NCBI GenBank assembly: GCA_003485015.1
Contig: DNCN01000201.1
Coordinates: forward strand, 1 to 6,563
DNA from: a bacterium
Lineage (GTDB): Bacteria; UBA9089
Length of the DNA: 6,563 bases
Reading direction: 5' to 3'
This document shows, piece after piece, positions 1-6,080 of this stretch. A program made the position numbers and the translations under genes. The notes beneath the pieces were generated by a model that did no database searches, was not told where the DNA came from, and saw only the letters and a program-made list of their open reading frames with translations. Within the stretch, counting starts at the first letter, position 1. Every line of letters begins with the position of its first letter.

Positions 1-1845
1 GAGTCAACAGAGAAATACTACCAGATCAATCGGATCATCCCCAGCTTGAGGAGGGAGGAAGACTATCAGGTCGATGAGAAGGCAAAGACAGTCTCTTTGA
101 CCGAAGAGGGAGTAGCTAAGGCAGAAAGGTTACTTAAAGTGGGCAATCTTTTTGACCCTTCTAATATGGAGTGGGTCCATCACATCAATCAGGCCTTAAA
201 GGCCTACACCCACTTCAAACGGGATGTGGACTATATGGTCAAGGATGGTAAGGTAGTCATTGTCGATGAGTTTACTGGCCGGCTTATGCCTGGACGGAGA
301 TACTCTGAAGGCCTCCATCAGGCCTTAGAGGCCAAGGAGGGGCTCCGGATCGAACAGGAATCCCAAACCCTGGCAACGATCACCTTCCAGAACTATTTTC
401 GGATGTATAAGAAACTGGCAGGTATGACCGGTACGGCCGACACCGAGGCCGAGGAGTTTGATAAGATATACAAATTAGAGGTGGTGGTCATTCCCACTAA
501 TAGGTCCCTGATACGCACTACCTACCCAGATGTCATTTACAAAACAGAGAAAGAGAAGTTCAGGGCAGTAGTTAAGGAGATTGAGGAATCACACAAGCTT
601 GGCCGTCCGGTCTTGGTAGGGACGATCTCGGTAGAGAAGAGTGAGCGTCTAAGTAGTATATTGAGGAGGAAAGGCATCCCTCACCAGGTTCTTAATGCCA
701 AGTACCACGAGAAGGAGGCCCAGATTGTCGCCCAGGCTGGTAAAAAGGGTGCAGTGACCATTGCTACCAATATGGCTGGTCGGGGAACGGATATCATCTT
801 GGGTGGCAACCCCCCAGACCTGGAGGAGCATGAGGAAGTAGTTAGATTAGGGGGTCTGCATATCATCGGTACCGAGCGGCATGAGGCAAGGAGGATCGAC
901 AATCAGCTCCGAGGCCGAGCTGGACGCCAAGGGGACCCCGGCTCAAGCCGTTTCTACGTCTCTCTGGAAGATGACCTCATGCGTATATTTGGTTCTGACC
1001 GCATTAAAGGGATCTTAGAGAAGTTAGGCATGGAGGAAGATCAAGAGATTCAACACCCCTGGATTACTAAGAGCATTGAACGGGCTCAGACCCAGGTTGA
1101 AGCCCACAACTTCGATATCAGAAAACATCTTTTAGAGTACGACGATGTTATGAACCAACAGCGCAGAGTCATCTATCAGGAACGCGATATAATCCTTGAG
1201 AATGAGGACATCTCAGAACACCTTAAAGAGGTGATCGAGGAGGTAGTCGCTGAGATTATTGACACCTATGCCCACAAGGATTTACACCCTGAAGACCGAG
1301 ATATAGAAGGTCTTACAAAAAGATTCAGGGAGGTCTTTGGCGTTAGACTATCGGATGAATCTTTGGATAGGATAAAGTATGAGGAGTTACGTCATTATCT
1401 CTTCTCTGAGACTGAAGAGGCGTATCGGCTCCGTGAAGAGAAGATTGGATCTCAAGAGTTACGCCAGCTTGAGCGGATGATCTTCCTTCATGTGATCGAT
1501 AACTTCTGGAAGGACCACCTCTACTCGATGGATACCCTCAAGGAGGGGATTGGATTACGGGGCTATGGACAGAAAGATCCTCTAATCGAGTATAAACATG
1601 AAGCCTATCAGATGTTTGAGGACCTCATGTCGAGGATTAAGGAGGAGGTGGTCACCTATCTCTTCAAGGTCCAGATCTTAGAAAAAGGGGGTTCCTCGCC
1701 CAAAAGTAGAGAGGGCTTGCCTTTAAGAAGGCTTCGGCCAAAAGAGGCTATCCCAACGACCGAGCACAAGCATAAGATTGGCCGCAACGCCCCCTGTCCT
1801 TGTGGAAGTGGCAAGAAGCACAAACGCTGTTGTGGTAGTAAGTAG
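1..1845 (+). CDS. secA: Preprotein translocase ATPase SecA, C-terminal part (5' end outside window)
   Basis: SecA is the cytosolic ATPase motor that pushes unfolded preproteins through the SecYEG channel. The frame is open from base 1 and the first residues (STEKYYQINRIIPSL) are typical SecA, so the TTG at 46 is internal and roughly 220-230 N-terminal residues (first nucleotide-binding fold with Walker A) lie upstream of the window. Visible in order: the preprotein cross-linking region with DYMVKDGKVVIVDEFTGR and ALEAKEGLRIEQE, the second nucleotide-binding fold with QTLATITFQNYFRMYKKLAG, MTGTADTEAEEF, VLVGTISVEKSE and IATNMAGRGTDIILGG, the GTERHEARRIDNQLRGRAGR helicase motif, then the helical scaffold/wing region (NFDIRKHLLEYDDVMN, DHLYSMDTLKEGIGLRGYGQ). 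A short linker leads to a C-terminal zinc-binding SEC-C tail, CPCGSGKKHKRCCG (CxCx8CC), which in SecA contacts SecB and/or phospholipid. The gene looks intact to its TAG stop and converges on the SepCysS gene 20 bp away. Confidence 0.98.
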   Translation, partial: ESTEKYYQINRIIPSLRREEDYQVDEKAKTVSLTEEGVAKAERLLKVGNLFDPSNMEWVHHINQALKAYTHFKRDVDYMVKDGKVVIVDEFTGRLMPGRRYSEGLHQALEAKEGLRIEQESQTLATITFQNYFRMYKKLAGMTGTADTEAEEFDKIYKLEVVVIPTNRSLIRTTYPDVIYKTEKEKFRAVVKEIEESHKLGRPVLVGTISVEKSERLSSILRRKGIPHQVLNAKYHEKEAQIVAQAGKKGAVTIATNMAGRGTDIILGGNPPDLEEHEEVVRLGGLHIIGTERHEARRIDNQLRGRAGRQGDPGSSRFYVSLEDDLMRIFGSDRIKGILEKLGMEEDQEIQHPWITKSIERAQTQVEAHNFDIRKHLLEYDDVMNQQRRVIYQERDIILENEDISEHLKEVIEEVVAEIIDTYAHKDLHPEDRDIEGLTKRFREVFGVRLSDESLDRIKYEELRHYLFSETEEAYRLREEKIGSQELRQLERMIFLHVIDNFWKDHLYSMDTLKEGIGLRGYGQKDPLIEYKHEAYQMFEDLMSRIKEEVVTYLFKVQILEKGGSSPKSREGLPLRRLRPKEAIPTTEHKHKIGRNAPCPCGSGKKHKRCCGSK

Positions 1846-1865
1846 TCCCCTTTAGTTATTCCCTT

Positions 1866-2984
1866 TTAGCTTTCCTTTACGATCTCTTCAAAGGCAGTGA
1901 ATAGGTGCTTCACTTGATCCCATGTGAATCCGTATGTGGAGAGCTTGAACCAGTCTGTCTGGCCAGGCTTTAGCCCAGTTATTCCTCTCTTCTCCAGCTC
2001 ATAATAGAGGTAATAGCCCTTCTTGCGATGAGTCTTACTGATCTCCCTTAGAATAGGTGTTTCTAATCGGACAAGGTCATGTTGAGTAGGCCTTGCCCCT
2101 ATTTGGGTTATCCCCCCCAGTCCCTCCATCTGTTCTACAAACCACTGGGCCTTCTTCACCTCTTCATCCCATCCTTTAACCCTCTCCTTTATATACGGTA
2201 GGGCGGTAATCAGACAAGCCAGGGAACCAGAGCGGGCAGTACACCCAAGTAGCTCAACCTCTTTCTTGTCATAAAGGCTCGATCTTCTGAATACTTTCTC
2301 AACCCACTTAGAGGTTGTGGCAAGAATCCCGATTGTTCCTGGAACACCAAACCCTTTATGGCCAGAGCATACCAAAAAGTCAGCCCCCAACTCTTTACCC
2401 TTTACTCCCATCCTCCCTGCTGTATAGGCGGCATTCAGTAAGAAGGGGACACCGTACTCCTTGCAGAGTTCACCAATACACTTGGCATCGGTCAGGTTGC
2501 CGTAGTCGCCGTCTACATGGGTCAAAAGGGCCAACTTTGGAGGGGCACCCGTCTCCTTGATCACCCTCTCAAAGGTCTTCCGGTAGGCCTCGGGGGTGAT
2601 TTCAAAGCTTGGATACCCAATAGATTCTACCTCATAGATCTTAGCCCCAACAGATTCTGCCGCTATATAGGTAGTATAATGGCGATTAGCATCAAAGACG
2701 ATCGCATCTCCGGGTAAAAGCAGGCTGTGCATAACTATAAACTTACCTTCTCTAGCACCAAGGGTAAGCCTTGCTTCATCCATGTCCAAAAATTCTACCA
2801 GCTCCTTTACCAGATTACAAATGGGGGGCTTTTCTATCAGGTGGAGAACGCCTTGGCAATAGTCGCAGACCGAGTACCCATCTACGAACTGGAGAGCAGT
2901 CTTTCTTATTTCAGCATTCGTCCGACCACCGGTCTGAAGAGGATTGAGATTCAGATAGCATTCTTCTCGGAGACGTTCAAGCAC
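1866..2984 (-). CDS. pscS: O-phosphoseryl-tRNA(Cys):Cys-tRNA synthase (SepCysS) homologue, PLP-dependent
   Basis: In archaea this homodimeric PLP enzyme turns Sep-tRNA(Cys), made by SepRS, into Cys-tRNA(Cys) with a persulfide sulfur donor. The 372-residue product matches the family over its whole length from my knowledge of archaeal sequences: NLNPLQTGGR near the N-terminus, DGYSVCDYC at 35-43, GAREGKF at 76-82, HYTTYIAAE at 102-110, LLTHVDGDYGNL at 153-164, GRMGVKGKELGADF at 190-203, SGHK with the presumed PLP Schiff-base Lys210, and EVELLGCTARSG at 242-253. The three cysteines essential in the archaeal enzyme correspond to Cys40, Cys43 and Cys248. The loop after the lysine reads SGHKGFGVPG, where archaeal enzymes as I recall them read SGHKSMAAS. 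The start is GTG: an in-frame TAG lies three codons upstream, and AAAGGT sits about 10 nt before it, a weak site. It follows nadA by 47 bp on the same strand and is probably co-transcribed. Family membership is well supported; the in vivo substrate in a bacterium is not. A cysteine-desulfurase-like role is the main alternative. Confidence 0.9.
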   Translation of the reverse strand: MLERLREECYLNLNPLQTGGRTNAEIRKTALQFVDGYSVCDYCQGVLHLIEKPPICNLVKELVEFLDMDEARLTLGAREGKFIVMHSLLLPGDAIVFDANRHYTTYIAAESVGAKIYEVESIGYPSFEITPEAYRKTFERVIKETGAPPKLALLTHVDGDYGNLTDAKCIGELCKEYGVPFLLNAAYTAGRMGVKGKELGADFLVCSGHKGFGVPGTIGILATTSKWVEKVFRRSSLYDKKEVELLGCTARSGSLACLITALPYIKERVKGWDEEVKKAQWFVEQMEGLGGITQIGARPTQHDLVRLETPILREISKTHRKKGYYLYYELEKRGITGLKPGQTDWFKLSTYGFTWDQVKHLFTAFEEIVKES

Positions 2985-3031
2985 TTTAAGCTATACCTTT
3001 ATCCACCTTAGGGTAGAGAAGGCTCTCGATA

Positions 3032-3934
3032 TCATATAGCCAGCATCCTTTCAATGGCACTTCTGGCTTGGGCAACTATCTGGGGGTCTAACTCTATCTT
3101 GTGGATCTCTTCTCTGAGGGAACGCTCCAGTTTTTCTAAGGTAGTAAGTTTCATACTCTCACAGATAGCCTCTTCTGAGACTGGATAGAATCTTTTGGTA
3201 GGATTCTCTTTAGAGAGGCGATGGATGATCCCCAGTTCTGTCCCAATAATGAACTCATCGGCTACCTCTCTTTTAACATACTCACACATACCCTTGGTGC
3301 TCAATACAGCATCAGCAGATTCGATCACTTCCATGAGGCATTCGGGGTGGACGAGAATCTTAGCTTCAGGATGAAGACTTTTGGCTCTCCTAACACCTTC
3401 TAAGGTGATCCTTTGGTGGTGGACATAGCAGTAGCCGTCCCACAGGATAAGATCCTTCCCTGTCTTTTCAATCAGATATCTCCCTAGGTTTGAATCAGGG
3501 GTGAAGATAATCTTTCTATCCGTAGGCAATGAATCTATTACCTTTATGCCATTGGCCGAAGTGCAACAATAGTCACTCTCTGCTTTAACTTCAGCACTGG
3601 TATTGACGTAAGAGACGACCAGGGCATCTGGATGTTCAGCTTTAAGGCTTTTTAACCCCTCTGAGGTAATCATATCGGCCAAGGGGCAATTGGCCTCTGG
3701 ATCTGGCAGGAGCACGGTCCTATCTGGAGAAAGGATTTTAGCTGTCTCAGCCATAAAGCGTACCCCACAGAAGATAATGATCTCTGCTTTAGTTTCAGCT
3801 GCCTTTCGAGATAGCTCCAATGAATCGCCTACAAAATCAGCGATGTCCTGAATCTCACCTGGTTGATAATTGTGGACTAAGATAATAGCTTTCTTCTTTT
3901 GACAAAGTCGCTTTATCTCTTCGGTTAGCTCCAT
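3032..3934 (-). CDS. nadA: Quinolinate synthase NadA
   Basis: NadA condenses iminoaspartate with dihydroxyacetone phosphate to quinolinate, the precursor of NAD; it is a cytosolic, oxygen-sensitive [4Fe-4S] enzyme. The 300-residue length is that of the compact form found in Thermotoga and archaea. Three repeated family segments are present: HNYQPGEIQDIADFVGDS (21-38), GVRFMAETAKIL (57-68), SYVNTSAEVKAESDYCCTSAN (108-128), FTPDSNLGRY, GYCYVHH, HPECL (196-200), and GTELGIIHRLSKENPTKRFYP. The expected cluster ligands are Cys83 (NCPLADM), Cys169 (GYCYVH) and Cys258 (ICESMK); His21, Tyr109, Asn111, His196 and Glu198 fit known substrate-binding positions. The segment ADAVLSTKGM carries Leu where many bacterial NadA proteins have Gly (GSTS), a form I associate with archaeal-type NadA, though this is from memory. 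The ATG start has an excellent Shine-Dalgarno (AGGAGGAG, 6-7 nt away). It is the first gene of a probable nadA-SepCysS operon; nadB and nadC are not in the window. Confidence 0.97.
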   Translation of the reverse strand: MELTEEIKRLCQKKKAIILVHNYQPGEIQDIADFVGDSLELSRKAAETKAEIIIFCGVRFMAETAKILSPDRTVLLPDPEANCPLADMITSEGLKSLKAEHPDALVVSYVNTSAEVKAESDYCCTSANGIKVIDSLPTDRKIIFTPDSNLGRYLIEKTGKDLILWDGYCYVHHQRITLEGVRRAKSLHPEAKILVHPECLMEVIESADAVLSTKGMCEYVKREVADEFIIGTELGIIHRLSKENPTKRFYPVSEEAICESMKLTTLEKLERSLREEIHKIELDPQIVAQARSAIERMLAI

Positions 3935-3991
3935 AGAAATCTCCTCCTAAGCTTTCGATATTCGGCAATTCATTCTTTTTAACTCTACCTT

Positions 3992-4021
3992 ATGTTACAA
4001 TGGGAGCGCCTTAATTGTCAA
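3992..4021 (-). promoter_or_regulatory. Sigma70-type promoter of the nadA-SepCysS unit
   Basis: Reading the minus strand, a perfect -35 box TTGACA (4016-4021) is followed after 18 bp by TAACAT (3992-3997), a 4/6 match to TATAAT. Transcription would start near 3985 and leave a leader of about 50 nt before the nadA ATG at 3934. The site lies in the only gap upstream of nadA, about 200 bp long. No NrtR or NiaR operator is recognised here by eye. This is a prediction from consensus only. Confidence 0.6.
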
Positions 4022-4138
4022 CCCAATTTTCAACTCTACAGAACAAAAATACCCACTTCCTTCAAGAGGTAAGCTTTTGGCTTTCGAATCCCTAGAACTA
4101 GATGCACAATTTACAATAATACCAACCTCCTTTTAGAT

Positions 4139-4543
4139 CTAACCCAAATCTCTCTCTAATAGCTTGATCCACACCTGCCTCTGCCTGGGGCCGTCCCCTT
4201 CACAGAGGAATATCCCCTGCCAGGTGCCCAAGGCCAACTGCCCCCCCTCAATGAATACACTCAGGGATTGACCAAACAGGGAGGACTTTATATGACTATC
4301 TGCATTCCCCTCCCTATGGGAATAGTTTTGATCTTCAGGAACGAGTCTACCTAAGGTATTAAGAATGTCTCTTCTTACTGAAGGATCGGCGTTCTCATTT
4401 ATGGTCAGACCTGCAGTGGTATGGGGGATGTATAAGAAGCAGATCCCATCCTTTACCTTACTCCTCTTGACTGCCGCTTGAACCTCATCAGTGATATCCA
4501 CTAGATCCATCCTCTTTAATGTCTTGATATAGATCTTCTCCAT
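4139..4543 (-). CDS. yjbQ: YjbQ/UPF0047 family protein
   Basis: This 134-residue protein belongs to the YjbQ (UPF0047) family, small trimeric cytosolic proteins. Some members have been given weak thiamin-phosphate-synthase activity, but the physiological role is unsettled. Family hallmarks are all present: PHTTAGLTINENADPSVRRD (40-59), SHREGNADSHIKSSLFG (75-91) and LGTWQGIFLCEGDGPRQRQVWIK (105-127). The histidines His41, His76 and His84 form the conserved presumed metal/active-site set. The ATG start is well placed: AGGAG at 4551-4555 lies 7 nt upstream. That start lies inside the 3' end of the upstream transpeptidase gene, in a different frame, giving a 56-bp overlap and probable translational coupling. 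After the stop a strong but orphan ribosome-binding-like sequence follows (4126-4134). Nothing in the neighbourhood points to thiamin synthesis, so I would not infer that function from context. Confidence 0.95.
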   Translation of the reverse strand: MEKIYIKTLKRMDLVDITDEVQAAVKRSKVKDGICFLYIPHTTAGLTINENADPSVRRDILNTLGRLVPEDQNYSHREGNADSHIKSSLFGQSLSVFIEGGQLALGTWQGIFLCEGDGPRQRQVWIKLLERDLG

Positions 4544-5480
4544 CTTTTATCTCCTGTAAACTATTAGATTCATCAGGCAAGACGATCTCATCCGGAGTAG
4601 TCAGTGTTCCCACAATGACCGGAATACCCCTCTTCTCCCTCAAAGCCTTTTCTATCTCTTCATTATCCAAATATATAGTGTCTATCCCTAGATCCTCGCA
4701 TTTTTTAAAGAACTCCACCCCATAGTCGGCAGTAAGCTGGTATACATCTGGGTGAACCTCAAGATAGACATTCTCCTCCCAAATAGTCACCTTTATGGGC
4801 TCATAGACGATACTCCCTTTCTCTTGAAGATCTACGGAATTAAAGAATTCTCTTGCCCCTTCTGGATACAATCTGATACAGCCATAACTCAAGGCTCTAC
4901 CAATAGACATGGGTCGATTAGTACTGTGTATCCCGATATACTTCAAATCCAAGCCTATCCATACATCTCCCAGAGGATTCAATGGTCCTGGAGGAATGAT
5001 CTCTCTTTTGATATGAGCCCTTTTAGCCATCTCCGGTGGCATATACCATGTAGGATTCTCTATCTTATTGATAATTTCAAACCTTCCTATGGGTGTCCGG
5101 CAGGTACTTAAACCTACACATACGGGATGTACCCTGACTTTGCCATTGGCCTGAAAATGGTAGAGCCTAAACTCTGGAATATTTATAATTATCGACTCCC
5201 CTTCCTCATACTTAGGTAGTAACATGAAACTGGGGATAAGTAATTCTTTGCCTTCTCGGATAATATTGGGATCCTCAATCTCATTTGCCCTAGCGATACT
5301 GGGATAACTACAATTGTACTTTAAAGCGATCTTAAATAGAAAATCACCTTTTTCTACAAGGTGATAGATAGGCTCTCCATATAATGGACTTACCTCTTGA
5401 CAATAACCTGTTTTAAATAGAATTAGGAAGCATAGGATAACTAAGATAGCCCTTGTAGTAATCATTGTCCCTTTGATCAC
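4488..5480 (-). CDS. Secreted LysM-YkuD L,D-transpeptidase
   Basis: Predicted periplasmic or cell-wall enzyme of the ErfK/YbiS/YkuD class that makes 3-3 peptidoglycan cross-links or attaches proteins to the wall. Residues 1-27 form a signal peptide (basic start, hydrophobic AILVILCFLILF, likely cleavage after GYC; no good lipobox). A LysM peptidoglycan-binding domain spans about 39-83 (YHLVEKGDFLFKIALKYN ... IIREGKELLIP). The YkuD catalytic domain spans about 94-222: INIPEFRLYHF, TPIGRF, IHSTNRP with His185, and SYGCIRL with catalytic Cys201 and Arg203. The usual His two before Cys is Tyr199 here, a variation at a position that is not invariant. Residues 225-330 add the short extension seen in ErfK-like enzymes plus an acidic tail I do not recognise. 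The start is either GTG at 5480 (used here, poor Shine-Dalgarno) or ATG at 5463-5465 (residue 6, with AAAGG close upstream); both leave the signal peptide intact. The tail overlaps yjbQ by 56 bp. Confidence 0.93.
   Translation of the reverse strand: MIKGTMITTRAILVILCFLILFKTGYCQEVSPLYGEPIYHLVEKGDFLFKIALKYNCSYPSIARANEIEDPNIIREGKELLIPSFMLLPKYEEGESIIINIPEFRLYHFQANGKVRVHPVCVGLSTCRTPIGRFEIINKIENPTWYMPPEMAKRAHIKREIIPPGPLNPLGDVWIGLDLKYIGIHSTNRPMSIGRALSYGCIRLYPEGAREFFNSVDLQEKGSIVYEPIKVTIWEENVYLEVHPDVYQLTADYGVEFFKKCEDLGIDTIYLDNEEIEKALREKRGIPVIVGTLTTPDEIVLPDESNSLQEIKDGEDLYQDIKEDGSSGYH
4551..4555 (-). promoter_or_regulatory. Shine-Dalgarno of yjbQ, inside the transpeptidase gene
   Basis: Minus-strand AGGAG, 7 nt before the ATG at 4543, lies within the last codons of the upstream L,D-transpeptidase gene. 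It fixes the yjbQ start and shows that the 56-bp gene overlap is not an artefact of choosing too long an ORF. Ribosomes finishing the upstream gene would pass over this site, which suggests coupling. Confidence 0.75.
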
Positions 5481-5520
5481 GGATTTGGTTAGAGATCTTA
5501 AGGATATTTAGCCAACGTAA

Positions 5521-5549
5521 ATCTTACCATGAAATCATTGAAAATACAA
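5521..5549 (-). promoter_or_regulatory. Possible promoter of the L,D-transpeptidase-yjbQ unit
   Basis: On the minus strand TTGTAT (5544-5549, half match to -35) is separated by 17 bp from TAAGAT (5521-5526, 4/6 match to -10), which is preceded by TGG, i.e. an extended -10 element. A start near 5514 would give a leader of about 35-50 nt. The match is moderate and rests on spacing and the extended -10. Confidence 0.4.
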
Positions 5550-5613
5550 GACATTTTGGGCTGAGTTTTTAAAGAGAGAGTCTCCGCCTCATTCAGATTA
5601 TAAGCCCAATAGA

Positions 5614-5629
5614 TCCTTTTTAAAAAGGA
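5614..5629. repeat. Perfect 16-bp palindrome
   Basis: TCCTTTTTAAAAAGGA is an uninterrupted inverted repeat with 8-bp arms in the spacer between two divergent transcription units. With no loop it is a poor RNA hairpin, so a DNA-binding site or chance AT-rich symmetry is more likely than a terminator. Confidence 0.5.
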
Positions 5630-5862
5630 CAGTTTTATCTAAGGGGCTTTACCCTTAAGAAGTCGGCTATAGAGTCTGATGAAAATCTTCGATGATTCCA
5701 GCTATTCCTCATCGCCCTATTCTATCAACCAAGACTTCTTTGGAATAGATCTTTTTCTTTTAAAAGAGTTGAAGGGCACTGCAAGACTCCTTTGAATTGG
5801 AATAAACAGCTATCCTTAAACTCAGCATCTACATAGTCTCTTTCTACCTAAAAACTATTATA

Positions 5863-5874
5863 GACTGATCGGTC
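5863..5874. promoter_or_regulatory. Imperfect palindrome, possible operator
   Basis: GACTGATCGGTC is symmetric about GATC apart from one T/G position in each arm. It lies 16 bp upstream of the -35 box of the bS22 promoter. Its right half (CGGTCAA) resembles half-sites of TetR-type operators. No regulator gene is nearby, so this is only a candidate. Confidence 0.25.
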
Positions 5875-5890
5875 AAGGGTACTATTTTGG

Positions 5891-5919
5891 TTGACAAACA
5901 AGACAGATGCGTGTAGAAT
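5891..5919 (+). promoter_or_regulatory. Strong sigma70-type promoter of the bS22-like/RAM-domain/dxr unit
   Basis: A perfect -35 box TTGACA (5891-5896), an optimal 17-bp spacer and TAGAAT (5914-5919, 5/6 match to TATAAT) make this the best promoter in the window. Transcription would begin near 5926, about 50 nt before the TTG start of the small ribosomal gene. Its strength suits a ribosomal-protein gene. Confidence 0.78.
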
Positions 5920-5963
5920 TAGATGAGAATATAGCGTAGTTTAATTAAGAATACCCTTTGAAG

Positions 5964-5970
5964 AAGGAGG
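5964..5970 (+). promoter_or_regulatory. Shine-Dalgarno AAGGAGG deciding a TTG start
   Basis: AAGGAGG, followed by a 6-nt spacer, precedes TTG at 5977. There is no ATG or GTG at suitable distance, so this site is the main argument that the short basic reading frame is translated from TTG. Confidence 0.85.
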
Positions 5971-5976
5971 TAAACT

Positions 5977-6078
5977 TTGAGTTCGGTTGCCAAGAAGCGG
6001 AAGAAAAAGATTAGAAAACACAAGTATAAGAAACGCCGCAAAAGAACAAGGATCCTGAGAAGAAAACTGGGAAGATAA
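5977..6078 (+). CDS. bS22-type small ribosomal protein (AURKAIP1/COX24 domain), 33 aa
   Basis: The frame encodes a 33-residue, extremely basic peptide: MSSVAKKRKKKIRKHKYKKR and then a tail rich in Arg/Lys ending RRKLGR. Length, the Met-x-Ser-Val start followed by KK-R clusters, and the ending match what I know of the bS22 / AURKAIP1-COX24 family. These are tiny proteins bound to the small ribosomal subunit in Mycobacterium and others, related to mitochondrial mS38. Such proteins lie against rRNA near the decoding region. The TTG start is fixed by a perfect AAGGAGG 6 nt upstream, and a consensus promoter lies 57 bp before that start. The gene falls below usual gene-calling length limits and is nearly all Lys/Arg codons. 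It leads a likely operon with the RAM-domain gene and dxr. A random basic peptide is unlikely given the promoter, ribosome-binding site and family resemblance. Confidence 0.85.
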   Translation: MSSVAKKRKKKIRKHKYKKRRKRTRILRRKLGR

Positions 6079-6080
6079 AA

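Larger units (their letters stand above)
5550..5885. other. Gene-poor spacer with palindromes, no convincing gene
   Basis: Between the transpeptidase start and the bS22 promoter I find no ORF with a ribosome-binding site, no tRNA and no recognisable structured RNA. Notable sequence: a 16-bp perfect palindrome TCCTTTTTAAAAAGGA at 5614-5629; a short hairpin AAGGG-N6-CCCTT at 5641-5656; an AT-rich stretch; and an imperfect palindrome at 5863-5874. On the minus strand a 40-codon open stretch (5725-5847) lacks any start codon in its first part, and another frame gives short open pieces broken by stops. This may be a decayed gene, but I recognise no family in the translations. Confidence 0.5.

Noticed and set aside
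46..48. TTG at 46 as start of secA
   Set aside because: The frame is open to base 1 and the preceding residues are conserved SecA sequence, so the gene begins outside the window.
649..902. Two minus-strand open frames inside secA
   Set aside because: They are antisense to the strongly conserved second nucleotide-binding fold of SecA and have no family resemblance.
2315..3011. Three plus-strand open frames (2315-2560, 2517-2717, 2727-3011)
   Set aside because: They are antisense shadows of the SepCysS gene, without ribosome sites or recognisable products.
4082..4095. TTCGAATCC resembling a tRNA T-arm
   Set aside because: The following CCCTA has no pairing partner before the loop, and no acceptor, D or anticodon stems can be formed around it.
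4752..5111. 119-codon plus-strand frame
   Set aside because: It is antisense to the YkuD catalytic domain, whose His and Cys motifs are intact on the other strand.
5679..5795. 38-codon ATG frame on the plus strand
   Set aside because: No Shine-Dalgarno lies upstream, the translation is low in complexity at its start (Ser-rich) and matches nothing I know.
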